A stretch of DNA of 64,000 nt from Hypericibacter adhaerens (GCF_008728835.1 NZ_CP042582.1:1116001-1180000), one strand, 5' to 3'. Counted from the first letter of the stretch, positions 21,853 to 31,534 are shown. Made by a program: numbers and translations. The notes: a model not told the origin generated them from the sequence alone.

Positions 21853-24039
21853 ATGGATGAGCGGTCGATTTGCCGCATGCTCGGCGGTGCCATTCTGGCG
21901 GGCATGCTGACCTGGGGGAATGCGGCGGTTGCGGCTCCACAAATCACCGTGCCGGCCTGCGACGTCCTGAAAGCATGGTCGGCCACGGTCGTTCCGACCG
22001 ACACCTACACCGTCGCCCCGGCCCTGCCGCTGCCGAAGGCGCTTGCCGACGAGGCGCTCCTGCCGGTCTTCGGCGTGACCGCGCTTTCCTGGACCGGCGA
22101 GGATATCAAGGCGGCGAGTGGCGCTCTCACGGCCTGTTATCGAGAAGCGAAGAAGGCGGGCGACAAGCCGGCGATGGATGCGCTGGGCGTCGCGAACGCC
22201 GCTGTCGCCAAGACGCTCGGCCAGACGCTGGCGGCCGTCGCCAAGGCACGCCAGGCGGTGGAATCGCAGCGCCCGGCCATTGCCGGGCTGCCCGACACGG
22301 CCGAGCTCGACCGCGGCCTTGCCGCCCTCATTGACGCCGATCCGGCCAAGCCGAACCTCCAGGCGGCCGCGGGTTTGCCGCGCGAGATCACGGGTCCCCT
22401 TGTCTATATCGCCAAGTTCCTCCCCTACCTGCCGGACGGCGACCGCCAGCATCTCATGGCCGAATTATCGGACCGCCGCGCGACGATCCAGGCCGCCGCG
22501 GGCCAGGCGATGGGACAGGACGTGGCGGCCGCGCCGGCAACCGCTGACGGCGTCGTCACCCTGATGAAAGTGCGCCAGCGCATCGCCGCGATGGTGGCGA
22601 GCGACGAACTGACAGCGATCGACGGTCAGGCCGCCACGCGCGCCGAGGAGATCCGTGCCGGACTGCGACAGGCGACGCCCGCCGGCTGGGTGCCGCCCGA
22701 TTGCATCGAGCTCTATCGCTGGAGCGGTGCGGCCGATGCGCGGCAGGGCGTGACGCTCGGCAACCAGAGCACTTATACCGCCTTCCTGGATGAACGCGTG
22801 GTGCCGGTTTTCGGCATCTCGTTGGCCGTCTGGGGCGATGAGGATCTGACCCGGTTCCAGACGCTTCGAGCGGTATGCCAGGCGACATGGCGCGCCATGC
22901 CCGGCGCCGCCACGATATCGAACCCGCCCGCCGATGCGCCCGAGCTTCTCAAGCTGGCGGCAAAAGGGGCCTGGATCGATACCGCCGACCCGCAGATCGC
23001 CCAGGCGCGCACGGCCATCAAGGCCTACAGCGCGGGCCTCGAGGCGCTCGCCGCCGTCGAGACCAGGATCGCCGCCCTCCCCGACACGTCCGATTCGCTT
23101 CCCCAGCTCTATCAGCTCGCCAATGATCCTGCACAGCAAAGCGTGGATCAGGCCAGGCGGCAGAGCTTCCAGGCCGCCGTCGCGGCCAAGCAGAAGGCGA
23201 TCAATGCGCGAGCCTTGACCGCGGCGATGGACGGGCTGGGCCAGGTGCAGGTCGCCTCGCTCGGCGATCTTGCCAAGCTGGTGAACTACTGGGGCACGGC
23301 ATCCATGACCATCGCCGACCCCAACGATCGGCAGCGCTTCGGCCAAGCCGCCGAGCAGGTCCTCGATGAGGACATCAACAGATTGCTGCCGGATTTCAAG
23401 GCGAAGCTCGACGAGATGCCGGCAACGCTGGCCGGGTTGGGCAAGGTCCGAACAGCCGTCCTCGACTTGACGGGAGTGAGCGAGACCGAGAAGGCGCCCC
23501 CGTTCCAGCCCATGCACGCCGCGATCCATGAGCGAAGCGCCGCGATCATCGAGGCCCTGCACCAGGAGAACTGCACGGCGCTGCTGAAGGAACTCGACAT
23601 CGGCGACAGCGCAGCCGAGCAGCTTGTGTGGGATGGCAAGACCGGCACGAAGCTCGGTGTTTTCGTCTGCAACCTCACTGAGAGCGGCAGCCCGGTCCAC
23701 GAATATGCGGGAGGCGGCCTGCTCTCCGGTGATCAGAAGCTCAAGGCGACGTTGGCCATGGGCGGCCTGCAAACCCTGTGGCTGCACAAGGCCGAGGTCG
23801 CGCAGGGCCAAGAGGACATGCTGGTGGGTTTCAAGATGGCCGACGCCAACCAGGAGCGCCCGATATCGGTGGAGGAGTGGGCGATGTTCACCGCCATGGC
23901 AACCGGCGGACAGTTCGTGACCCCGGAAATCTGCGACGCGGTGATGAGCAAACCCGAGGATCAGCTCACCATCGGGGACAAGATGACGGGCGTGGCCTGC
24001 GCCCAGGAAGTCCTGAACGGCAGCTGGGGGTTCCAGTGA
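21853..24039 (+). CDS. Large exported protein with duplicated cysteine-containing module, unknown function
   Basis: I do not recognise a family. The 728-residue product starts with a signal peptide (residues about 1-28, cleavage near AVAA-PQ), so it should be periplasmic. Two related modules are visible. The first covers about residues 36-95 (CDVLKAWSATVV, LLPVFGVTALSWTGEDIK, closing Cys95). The second covers about 284-342 (CIELYRWSGA, VVPVFGISLAVWGDEDLT, closing Cys342). Each has a cysteine at both ends, suggesting one disulfide per module. Between and after them are long alanine-rich helices. A third Cys pair occurs near the C-terminus (NCTALLKELDIG, GVFVCNLTESG). I chose the ATG at 21853 with a GGGG site upstream; an ATG at 21838 is possible. 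The radical SAM gene follows on the same strand 108 bases later. Confidence 0.7.
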   Translation: MDERSICRMLGGAILAGMLTWGNAAVAAPQITVPACDVLKAWSATVVPTDTYTVAPALPLPKALADEALLPVFGVTALSWTGEDIKAASGALTACYREAKKAGDKPAMDALGVANAAVAKTLGQTLAAVAKARQAVESQRPAIAGLPDTAELDRGLAALIDADPAKPNLQAAAGLPREITGPLVYIAKFLPYLPDGDRQHLMAELSDRRATIQAAAGQAMGQDVAAAPATADGVVTLMKVRQRIAAMVASDELTAIDGQAATRAEEIRAGLRQATPAGWVPPDCIELYRWSGAADARQGVTLGNQSTYTAFLDERVVPVFGISLAVWGDEDLTRFQTLRAVCQATWRAMPGAATISNPPADAPELLKLAAKGAWIDTADPQIAQARTAIKAYSAGLEALAAVETRIAALPDTSDSLPQLYQLANDPAQQSVDQARRQSFQAAVAAKQKAINARALTAAMDGLGQVQVASLGDLAKLVNYWGTASMTIADPNDRQRFGQAAEQVLDEDINRLLPDFKAKLDEMPATLAGLGKVRTAVLDLTGVSETEKAPPFQPMHAAIHERSAAIIEALHQENCTALLKELDIGDSAAEQLVWDGKTGTKLGVFVCNLTESGSPVHEYAGGGLLSGDQKLKATLAMGGLQTLWLHKAEVAQGQEDMLVGFKMADANQERPISVEEWAMFTAMATGGQFVTPEICDAVMSKPEDQLTIGDKMTGVACAQEVLNGSWGFQ

Positions 24040-24147
24040 GGGGCGCGAGCTGAGACCGCATCCCCGCTGAAACGCCGTTGCGGCCTATGCTTGCGGCAAG
24101 CCTTTGCCGTGCTACGTTGTCCAAGGGAAACCGGGGGGCAGATCCAC

Positions 24148-25914
24148 GTGGCTGCAAAGCGCCGCTTCCAGCTCGTGCTGATCAAGCCGTCGCATTATGA
24201 CGATGATGGCTACGTGATCCGCTGGTGGCGGGCGATGATCCCCTCCAATTCGCTCGCCGCCATGTATGGCATCGCGGCCGATTGCGCCGAGCGGCGGGTG
24301 CTCGGGACCGATACCGGGATCGACATCGCGATCATCGACGAGACCAACACCCGTATCGACCTGCCGGTTCTTCTGGCTCGCTTCCAACGTCATGAGGGCT
24401 TCGGGCTGGTGGCCCTCGTTGGTGTCCAGTCGAACCAGTATCCTCGCGCGCTCGATATCGCACGGCCGTTCCGCAATGCCGGCATCCCTGTCGTCATGGG
24501 CGGTTTCCATGTTTCAGGCTGCCTGTCGATGCTCGACGGGCATGCGGTTGGGCTCGATGCCTGCCGCGAGCTCGGCATTTCCATGTTCGCCGGGGAGGCG
24601 GAAGGCCGCTTCGAAGATCTGTTGCGCGACGCGGCGACGGGCGGGCTGGCGCCGCTCTACAACTTCCTGAGCGATCTGCCGGGGATGGAGGGCGCGCCCG
24701 CGCCATTCATTCCTAAACAACATGTGCAGCGCACGCTGGGCTTCAGCACCAGCTTCGATGCGGGCCGCGGCTGCCCTTATCAGTGCTCGTTCTGCACCAT
24801 CATCAATGTGCAGGGCCGCAAGTCCCGATTCCGCACCGCCGACGATGTCGAGAAGCTCGTCCGCCTCAACTGGGCGCAGGGCATCCATAAATTCTTCATC
24901 ACCGACGACAACTTCGCGCGCAACCGGAACTGGGAGGCGATCTTCGACCGCCTGATCGAACTGCGCGAGAAGGGCGGGATTCCCCTCGGGCTGATGATCC
25001 AGGTCGACACGCTATGCCACAAGATTCCCGGCTTCATCGCCAAGGCGAAGCGGGCGGGCGTCACCCGCGTCTTCATCGGGCTCGAGAACGTCAATCCCGA
25101 CAATCTCGCGATCGCCAAGAAGCGCCAGAACAAGATCACCGAGTATCGCCGGATGCTGCTGGCGTGGAAGGCCGAAGGCATTCTGACGCTCGCGGGGTAC
25201 ATCCTCGGGTTTCCGGAAGACACGCCGGCGACGATCCGGCGCGATATCGCGATCATCCAGGAGGAGCTGCCGCTCGACATCGTCGAGTTCTTCTGCCTGA
25301 CGCCGTTGCCGGGCTCGGAGGATCATCAGCTCCTCTGGAAGAAGGGCGCCGCGATGGATCCGGATCTCAACAGATACGATGTCGAGCATGTCTGCACCGA
25401 TCATCTCAGGATGAGCCGGCCGGAATGGGAAGGTATCTATCGCGAGGCCTGGTCCCTCTATTACACGCCGGCCCATATCGAGACGCTGTTGCGGCGCGCG
25501 GCGGCGACGGGTTTGCCGATGGGCAGCCTGATCAAGCTGCTCGTCAATTTCGCGACCACGGTCCGGCTCGAGAACCTGCATCCCCTGCAGAGCGGCCTCC
25601 TCCGGCTCAAGCGCCCTTCCGAGCGCCGTCCCGGTCTCCCGCGCGAGAGCGCTTGGAGGTTCTGGCCGCGTTTCATCCTCGAAACTCTCGGCAAGCACGC
25701 GATCATCGTCGCCGCGATCTCACGGTTGCTGTGGCTGAGGTGGGCCATCCTTCGCGATCCCGGCGCCAGCTCCTATCGGGACCGGGCGCTGACGCCGGTC
25801 GACGACAACGACCATGAGACGCTCGATCTCCTGACCAAGACCACGGGAGGTCGCGCGGCGGTCGCGCATGCCCGGCGAATCGGGGAACTGACCGGCGTCG
25901 GCCGGGCCGGCTGA
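24148..25914 (+). CDS. Radical SAM protein with cobalamin-binding-like N-terminal domain
   Basis: This 588-residue enzyme carries the [4Fe-4S] motif CPYQCSFC (Cys209, Cys213, Cys216) of the radical SAM superfamily. It sits behind an N-terminal Rossmann-like domain (VALVGVQSNQYPRALDIAR, GIPVVMGGFHVSG) of the B12-binding type; the canonical DxHxxG cobalamin ligand is not evident. The TIM-barrel continues with FFITDDNFARN and RVFIGLENVNPD, and the C-terminal part contains a hydrophobic helix (HAIIVAAISRLLWLRW). The start is a GTG at 24148 with GGGGGG upstream. Substrate unknown; methylthiotransfer, methylation or lipid modification are possible. It converges on the NicC-like gene, 10 bases apart. 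Confidence 0.85.
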   Translation: MAAKRRFQLVLIKPSHYDDDGYVIRWWRAMIPSNSLAAMYGIAADCAERRVLGTDTGIDIAIIDETNTRIDLPVLLARFQRHEGFGLVALVGVQSNQYPRALDIARPFRNAGIPVVMGGFHVSGCLSMLDGHAVGLDACRELGISMFAGEAEGRFEDLLRDAATGGLAPLYNFLSDLPGMEGAPAPFIPKQHVQRTLGFSTSFDAGRGCPYQCSFCTIINVQGRKSRFRTADDVEKLVRLNWAQGIHKFFITDDNFARNRNWEAIFDRLIELREKGGIPLGLMIQVDTLCHKIPGFIAKAKRAGVTRVFIGLENVNPDNLAIAKKRQNKITEYRRMLLAWKAEGILTLAGYILGFPEDTPATIRRDIAIIQEELPLDIVEFFCLTPLPGSEDHQLLWKKGAAMDPDLNRYDVEHVCTDHLRMSRPEWEGIYREAWSLYYTPAHIETLLRRAAATGLPMGSLIKLLVNFATTVRLENLHPLQSGLLRLKRPSERRPGLPRESAWRFWPRFILETLGKHAIIVAAISRLLWLRWAILRDPGASSYRDRALTPVDDNDHETLDLLTKTTGGRAAVAHARRIGELTGVGRAG

Positions 25915-25924
25915 GCGGGCACCG

Positions 25925-27067
25925 TCACCGCTTGTCGGGATAGATCAGCGGCTCCTCGGTCACGTCATAGCCGAACACCCAGTCCGGGTCGGCGGTCTCC
26001 TTCAGCCAGACGTTCTTGCGCGACTCGTCCTGGATGCTGGCGGTCCGCGACTTGCGGTTCAGCTCGTAGAGCTGGAACGCGAACTCGAAATCGGTCGGCG
26101 AGGCCTTGAGGCAGCGTGTCAGCATGGCGGCGTCCTCGATCGCCATCGCGGCGCCCTGTCCCATGAACGGGAGCATCGGGTGGCAGGCATCGCCCAGCAG
26201 CACGATGCGGCCGCGGCTCCAGAGCGGAAAGGGCTCATGGTCGTACATGGCCCATTTGGTCGCCTGCGGGCAGAGGCTGGCGATGCGCTGCACCTCGGGA
26301 TGGAAGCCCTGGAAGGCGGCGCGCAGCTCGCCGAGATCGCCCGGCACCGAAGAGGTCGGGTGCGGCCATTCGGCTTCCGGCGAGGCGGTGACGAGGAACA
26401 TCTCGTCATGGGCGCGGGTGATGTAATAGACCAGGAAGATCCGGTCCTCGCCCCACCATTTGACGCAATCCGCCATCTTGTAGTCGCCCAGCAGGGCTGC
26501 CGGGAACACCGAGCGAAAGGCGACCTGGCCGGAGAATTGCGGCTCCTCCGGCCCCAGCAGCACCTCGCGCATGCGCGAGCGCACGCCATCGGCCCCGATG
26601 ATGATGTCGGCCTCGGCCTTGGTGCCGTCCTCGAAACCGAGCTTCGCCACCGATCCCGTCGGATCGATCTCGACCACGCGCTTGCCCAGCGAGATCGATT
26701 CCGGCCTGACGGCATCGAACAGCCGGGCATGGAAGTCGCCGCGATGGACCATCATATAGGGGACGCCGTAGCGCCGTGCGGCGGGTTCGCCGATCTCGTG
26801 GTCCAGCAGCACGCGCCCGTCGTCCCATTTCCGGCTCACCCAGCGATTGGGCGACGCGCCGGTCTCGATGACGCGGTCCGCGATGCCGATGCGCCGCAGC
26901 ACCTTCATCAGGTTGGGCCCGAGATGGATGCCCGCCCCCAGCCGCGTGAAGACCTGGGCCTGCTCGTAGACATGGACGTTGTAGCCTTCGGCCTGCAGCA
27001 GCGCCGCCGCCGCGAGCCCGCCCAGCCCGCCACCCACGATCGCAATTCTGGGCGCGCTCTTTGCCAT
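25925..27067 (-). CDS. FAD-dependent monooxygenase, NicC-like (6-hydroxynicotinate 3-monooxygenase family)
   Basis: This is a 380-residue class A flavoprotein hydroxylase. The FAD motif GGGLGG is at residues 12-17, the DG motif is in IIGADGVRSRMR, and the second FAD motif is GDACHPMLPFMGQGAA. Lines such as FTRLGAGIHLGPNLMKVLRR, VKWWGEDRIFLVYY and MAIEDAAMLTRCL closely match what I recall of Pseudomonas putida NicC, which decarboxylates and hydroxylates 6-hydroxynicotinate to 2,5-dihydroxypyridine. It is the last gene of a minus-strand series with a molybdenum hydroxylase and LIV-type transporter genes. The start is the ATG at 27067; 27085 is an alternative. Salicylate-hydroxylase-like activity on another aromatic acid is the main alternative. 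Confidence 0.82.
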   Translation of the reverse strand: MAKSAPRIAIVGGGLGGLAAAALLQAEGYNVHVYEQAQVFTRLGAGIHLGPNLMKVLRRIGIADRVIETGASPNRWVSRKWDDGRVLLDHEIGEPAARRYGVPYMMVHRGDFHARLFDAVRPESISLGKRVVEIDPTGSVAKLGFEDGTKAEADIIIGADGVRSRMREVLLGPEEPQFSGQVAFRSVFPAALLGDYKMADCVKWWGEDRIFLVYYITRAHDEMFLVTASPEAEWPHPTSSVPGDLGELRAAFQGFHPEVQRIASLCPQATKWAMYDHEPFPLWSRGRIVLLGDACHPMLPFMGQGAAMAIEDAAMLTRCLKASPTDFEFAFQLYELNRKSRTASIQDESRKNVWLKETADPDWVFGYDVTEEPLIYPDKR

Positions 27068-27142
27068 CGCACTCTCTCCGATCACGAATTCAAACGCGGC
27101 AATCTCATTGCACGAGCGGCATGCTACTTCACGCCATCGCGC

Positions 27143-27170
27143 GCAAAGTATGGCGTCTGCTTATCTTTGC
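27143..27170. promoter_or_regulatory. Inverted repeat upstream of the NicC-like gene
   Basis: GCAAAG (27143-27148) and CTTTGC (27165-27170) flank 16 bases in the 192-base gap between the SDR and the NicC-like gene, a locally AT-richer spot. It could be an operator or a small hairpin; evidence is weak. Confidence 0.25.
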
Positions 27171-27259
27171 TTCAGGGCCGGGTGTCGTTTCGGCGAAGGA
27201 GCACGATGACGACCGCGCAGGCGATCGCGCGCCGCGCCTGACGTCACGCATCGCGACAT

Positions 27260-28015
27260 TCAGAGATGAGCGCCGCCGTCGACGACGATCCTGATTCCGG
27301 TGGCGGCCGTGAGATGCGTCACGCAGGCCAGGACGGCCCGGGCGACGTCGTCGGGCTCGATGATCCGCTGCAGCGGCGAGGCCCGGGCCATGCGTTGCAG
27401 CGCGTCCCAGTCGCGTCCGGGCACGAAATCGGTGTCCACGCTGCCGGGCGAGACGGCGACGACGCGGATCGCGGGCGCCAGCGCGCGGGCCAGCGAGCGC
27501 GTGAGCGTATCGAGCGCCGCCTTTGAGGCGGCATAGGCGATGTTGCTGCCCCGGCCGGTGAAGGCCGAGGTCGAGGAGACGTTCACCACCACGGCATCGC
27601 CGGCGCTCTGCAGGAGCGGCTTCAGCGCACGGATCGTGGCCAGGGGTCCACGCAGATTGACGGCGAAGATCCGATCGATCGTGGCGTCGTCCAGCGCCTC
27701 GAGATCGTCATGGGCGATCGACCGCGTCGTTCCGGCGGCGTTGACGAGAATATCGAGCCGTGGGTAAGCACGGGCGAGCGCGTCGGCCAGGACCCGGATC
27801 GCCCGGCTGTCCTCCACGGCGACCTGCATCGCGCGATGCCCGGCGCCGGGCAGCTCGGCGAGAAGCGCCGTCGCCGCGGTCTCTCCCTTGTTGTAGCCGA
27901 CGATCACCGTGGCGCCGGCGCGAGCCAGGGCGCGAACCGTGGCGGCGCCGATGCCGCCGCTGCCGCCGACGACCAGCGCCAGGCGTCCCGCCAGATCGCC
28001 GGAAGCTTCGGCCAC
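27260..28015 (-). CDS. Short-chain dehydrogenase/reductase
   Basis: This is a 251-residue classical SDR. The nucleotide motif GGSGGIGAA is near residue 17, the NAG-type motif reads VNAAGTTRS, the catalytic serine is in VNVSSTSAF, and Tyr-x-x-x-Lys is in IAYAASKAALD. The GTG start lies eight bases after the LivF-type gene's stop, so it belongs to the transporter operon. The nicotinate pathway as known has no SDR step, so its substrate is open; it may act on a side product or a different ring compound. Confidence 0.88.
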   Translation of the reverse strand: MAEASGDLAGRLALVVGGSGGIGAATVRALARAGATVIVGYNKGETAATALLAELPGAGHRAMQVAVEDSRAIRVLADALARAYPRLDILVNAAGTTRSIAHDDLEALDDATIDRIFAVNLRGPLATIRALKPLLQSAGDAVVVNVSSTSAFTGRGSNIAYAASKAALDTLTRSLARALAPAIRVVAVSPGSVDTDFVPGRDWDALQRMARASPLQRIIEPDDVARAVLACVTHLTAATGIRIVVDGGAHL

Positions 28016-28023
28016 GGAGCGCC

Positions 28024-28737
28024 TCAGGCGCCCAGATAGGCGCGGCGAATGCCTTCGTCGCGCGCCAGGGTTTCGGGCTCCCCGGATGCGACCACCTGGC
28101 CGCGTTCCAGGATGTAGGCGAAGCTCGCGATGCGCAGCGCCATGGTGGCGTTCTGCTCGACCAGCAGGATGCCCAGCCCGTCCTTCTTCAGCGCCACCAG
28201 ATACTCGAAGATCCGCTGCACGACCAGGGGCGCCAGCCCCATGGAAGGTTCGTCGAGAAGGAGGATCTTGGGGTTGCTCATGAGGGCGCGGGCGATGGCC
28301 AGCATCTCCTGCTCGCCGCCGGAAAGCAGGCCGCCGGGCGATTTCAGCTTCTGCTTCAGGACCGGGAACAGGGTCATCATCTTGTCCTGAAGCTCGGCCA
28401 CGAGCTTGCGGCTGCGGATCGTGTAGGCGCCCATGCTGAGATTTTCCTGGACCGTGAGGCCGGGGAGGATGCGCCGCCCTTCCGGAACCTGCGCCAGGCC
28501 GGCCTGGACGACCTCGGCGGGGCTGCCCCGGTCGATGCGCTTTCCATCGAGCTCGATCCTGCCCGACCAGAGGCGCAGCAATCCCGAGACCGCGGCCAGG
28601 GTCGTGGTCTTGCCGGCGCCGTTCGGACCCATCAGCGCGACGATGCTGCCGCTTTCGACCGACAGCGACACCTTGTCGATCGCGGGCTGCGGCGCGTGAT
28701 AGCCGGACGAGATCTCAGTGAGCGTCAATACTGACAT
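28024..28737 (-). CDS. Branched-chain amino acid-type ABC transporter ATPase (LivF type)
   Basis: This 237-residue ATPase has Walker A GPNGAGKTT near residue 36, the signature LSGGEQEM, and Walker B ILLLDEPSMGLAP. The short length and sequence are LivF-like. Its start overlaps the end of the LivG-type gene by 23 bases. With the adjoining LivG, two permeases and a binding protein it forms a complete importer, here embedded among genes for aromatic N-heterocycle breakdown, so the cargo may be a ring carboxylate and not an amino acid. Confidence 0.93.
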   Translation of the reverse strand: MSVLTLTEISSGYHAPQPAIDKVSLSVESGSIVALMGPNGAGKTTTLAAVSGLLRLWSGRIELDGKRIDRGSPAEVVQAGLAQVPEGRRILPGLTVQENLSMGAYTIRSRKLVAELQDKMMTLFPVLKQKLKSPGGLLSGGEQEMLAIARALMSNPKILLLDEPSMGLAPLVVQRIFEYLVALKKDGLGILLVEQNATMALRIASFAYILERGQVVASGEPETLARDEGIRRAYLGA

Positions 28738-29494
28738 GATCGGGTCCGAGATAAGCTTCGATGACGGCGGGGTTCTTCTGCACCTTGTCCGGCGTGTCGG
28801 CGGCGATGGTCTGGCCGAAATTGAGCACGGTGATGCGGTCGCAGAGCCCCATCACGAATTTCAGGTGGTGCTCGACCACCACGACGGTCGAGCCGCGGGC
28901 GCGGAACTCGCGGACGATGCCGGCGAGCTGCGCCACCTCGTTGGGGTTGAGGCCGGCGGCGGGTTCGTCCAGCAGCAGCAGGCTCGGCGCCGCCACCATG
29001 GCCCGCGCCAGATCGAGCATCCGCTGGCCGCCGAAGGAGAGCGTGCCGGCCGGCATGGCCGTCGAGCCTTCGAGCCCGGTCCATTTCAGCGCCGCCAGGG
29101 CGCGCGCCTGGTTCTCGAGCTCGGCCGCCTGCCCCAGGAAAGGAACGCAGGAGCGCAGGAAGGACTGGGAATCGTGCAGATGCAGCCCGACCAGCACATT
29201 CTCCATCACGCTCAGCTCGGGGAAGACGGCGATCCCCTGGAAGCTGCGGCCCAGCCCCATGGCGGCGCGCCGATGGACCGGCAGCCTCTCGATCCGGGCA
29301 TCGGCGAAGGCGATGCTGCCCGTCCGCGCCCGCGCAAAGCCGCAGACGGCATTGAGCATCGTCGTCTTGCCCGAGCCGTTCGGGCCGATCAGCCCGTGGA
29401 TCTCGCCCTTCTCGACCCGAAGGGAGGCGCCGCTCAGCGCCTTGAAGCTGCCATAGGTGACGAACAGGTCCTGGACCTCGAGGAGCACGCTCAT
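28715..29494 (-). CDS. Branched-chain amino acid-type ABC transporter ATPase (LivG type)
   Basis: This 259-residue ATPase has Walker A GPNGSGKTT, a modified signature LSFGGQRML, Walker B LLLLDEPAAGLNP, and the C-terminal extension typical of LivG (TVVVVEHHLKFVMGLCDRI, then a tail ending DHVSIDAH). It begins four bases after the LivM-type permease stop and overlaps the LivF-type gene, so translation is coupled. Confidence 0.93.
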   Translation of the reverse strand: MSVLLEVQDLFVTYGSFKALSGASLRVEKGEIHGLIGPNGSGKTTMLNAVCGFARARTGSIAFADARIERLPVHRRAAMGLGRSFQGIAVFPELSVMENVLVGLHLHDSQSFLRSCVPFLGQAAELENQARALAALKWTGLEGSTAMPAGTLSFGGQRMLDLARAMVAAPSLLLLDEPAAGLNPNEVAQLAGIVREFRARGSTVVVVEHHLKFVMGLCDRITVLNFGQTIAADTPDKVQKNPAVIEAYLGPDHVSIDAH

Positions 29495-29498
29495 GCCC

Positions 29499-30497
29499 TC
29501 ACAAGCTGGGCCGGTCGAGCGGCCGGCGCACCAGGCTGCGCGCCCGCTTGATCCGCTCGACGACCGATTCCGCCACGCCCGCCATGCCGCGCGGCGCCAC
29601 GACCATCACCACCATGATCAGGATCCCGTAGAACAGCAACCAGGAGGAGGCGGCCTGCTGGAAGGCTTCGGCGATCGCCGTGAGGATCACCAGGCTGACG
29701 CAGGCCGCGACGTTGGACCCGAGCCCGCCGACCACGACGGTCAGCGTCAGAAGCAGGGTCAGGCTCAGGCTGAAATCTTCCGGCCCCAGGAAGCCGATGA
29801 GATGGGCGAACAGGCTGCCGGACGCGCCGAAATAGACGCCGGCGAAGACCATCGCCCAGACCCGGTAGCGGTTGACGTTGATCCCGCTCATGCGCGCGGC
29901 GGGCGCGTGCAGCCGGGCCGCGATCATGGCGCGTCCCGGCTTCGAGTGGCGCAGGCGCTCGGCGAAATAGAGCGCCGCCACGAAGACCGGCGCCGTCAGC
30001 CAGTAATAGCTGCGGTCGTTGGCGAGGCGCCAGGGCCCGATCTCGACCTTCGGCACGTTGAAGAGCCCGGAGGCGCCGCCGGTCAGCCAGTTCTCGTTGA
30101 CGATGACGAGGAAGATCGCGACATGGATGCCGAGCGTGATCACCAGGAGATAATTGGTCTCGACCCGGTTGCCGAGGAGCCCGACGAAGCCGCTGACGAT
30201 GCCGCAGAAGAGGCAGGCGGTCACGAAGGCGATCGGGAAAGGCATGCCCAGCTTCAGCATCAGCAGGGCCGAAGTATAGGCTCCCAAGGCCATCAAGGCG
30301 GCATGCGCGATCGACACGAGCCCGGCGAATCCGAGCACGACATTGACGCCGAGCGCCGCCACCGCCTGGATCAGCATGGTGTTGACGATGCGGATCAGAT
30401 ACTGGCTCGAGAAGACCGGCTCGATCAGCAGCAGGGCCGCGAGCAGGAGCGGGTAGCGGGCCAGCGAGAAGGTGGAGGCGTAGAGACGCTGAATCAC
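29499..30497 (-). CDS. Branched-chain amino acid-type ABC transporter permease (LivM type)
   Basis: This is a 332-residue integral membrane permease with about eight or nine hydrophobic segments and the LivM-type line HAALMALGAYTSALLMLKLG in its first half and VVVGGLGSNVAACVSLVIL later. A GTG start at 30497 is used. It follows the LivH-type gene by 67 bases. Confidence 0.9.
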   Translation of the reverse strand: MIQRLYASTFSLARYPLLLAALLLIEPVFSSQYLIRIVNTMLIQAVAALGVNVVLGFAGLVSIAHAALMALGAYTSALLMLKLGMPFPIAFVTACLFCGIVSGFVGLLGNRVETNYLLVITLGIHVAIFLVIVNENWLTGGASGLFNVPKVEIGPWRLANDRSYYWLTAPVFVAALYFAERLRHSKPGRAMIAARLHAPAARMSGINVNRYRVWAMVFAGVYFGASGSLFAHLIGFLGPEDFSLSLTLLLTLTVVVGGLGSNVAACVSLVILTAIAEAFQQAASSWLLFYGILIMVVMVVAPRGMAGVAESVVERIKRARSLVRRPLDRPSL

Positions 30498-30564
30498 CGG
30501 GGGAATCCGTTGCCGGAGGGGAGCCGCTGCCGGGCGGGCGCGACGGTTCGGGGGCGGCGGGCCG

Positions 30565-31452
30565 TCATACCAGGCGGCCCTGGACGGTTTCTTCGCCGAA
30601 GAGGCCGCGCGCCCTCACCAGCAGCACGATGACGAACACGACGTAGGTGACGATCGGGCTGTAGCGCGGATCGATCACCAGCACCGACACCGCCTGGACG
30701 ATACCGAGGATGAAGCCGCCGATGAGCGCGCCCGGCATGCTGCCCAGCCCGCCCAGGAGGGCGGCGATATAGCCGGGCACGCCGAGCTGCAGGCCCATGG
30801 TCGGCTGCAGATAGGTGATCGGCGCGATCAGAATGCCGGCGAAGGCACCCACCATGCCGCTGAGGAAGAAGGCGCCGCTGAACATCCGCCCGACCTTGAT
30901 GCCGAGCAGGTTGGCGACGCGGCTGTCCTGCGCGCAGGCGCGCATGGCCGTCCCGTATTTGGTCTTGGCCAGGAAGACGAAGAGGACGCCGGTCAGCAGG
31001 ATGGCGATCGAGAAGATCCAGATCTTGTCCGGCACCACGCGCAGGCCCAGGACCTTGACGGCCCGGTCGCCGAAGGGGTTCGGCATGACGCGGACGAACG
31101 GCCCCCAGATCTGCTGGATCCCGCTCTGGATGGCGAAGCTGAGGCCGATCGTGGTGATGAAGGTATAGAGCTCGCCCAGGCGGTAGAGCGGGCGGATCGC
31201 GACGAATTCGACGGCGGCGGCGAAGATGCCCACCGCGAGGCAGCCGATCACCAGCGCCAGCCAGTAATGGCCGGGAAGGGCGGCCAGCACGCTGAAGGCC
31301 ACATAGGCGCCGAGCGCCCCGAAATCGCCTTGCGCGAAATTGAAGACGCGGGTGGTGCGATAGACGATGCCGAAACTGATCGCGACGAGCGCATAGAGAC
31401 CGCCCGCCGCGAGGCCGCTGAGGATCGTCTGAACGAGAATGGTCGAGTTCAT
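30565..31452 (-). CDS. Branched-chain amino acid-type ABC transporter permease (LivH type)
   Basis: This is a 295-residue permease with LivH landmarks: LSGLAAGGLYALVAISFGIV at the start, FNFAQGDFGALGAYVAF, and IAALLGGLGSMPGALIGGFI, with about eight membrane segments. I chose the ATG at 31452 (MNSTILVQT); the open frame to 31491 adds a charged leader that is not family-like. The binding-protein gene lies 82 bases upstream. Confidence 0.9.
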   Translation of the reverse strand: MNSTILVQTILSGLAAGGLYALVAISFGIVYRTTRVFNFAQGDFGALGAYVAFSVLAALPGHYWLALVIGCLAVGIFAAAVEFVAIRPLYRLGELYTFITTIGLSFAIQSGIQQIWGPFVRVMPNPFGDRAVKVLGLRVVPDKIWIFSIAILLTGVLFVFLAKTKYGTAMRACAQDSRVANLLGIKVGRMFSGAFFLSGMVGAFAGILIAPITYLQPTMGLQLGVPGYIAALLGGLGSMPGALIGGFILGIVQAVSVLVIDPRYSPIVTYVVFVIVLLVRARGLFGEETVQGRLV

Positions 31453-31534
31453 GTCATCCCCTCGAGGCCGGTGGCGGCAACGGGCCGCCACCGGCCGTCG
31501 ACGAGCATAGCTCCGACGTCGAAGAGAGGCGAAC

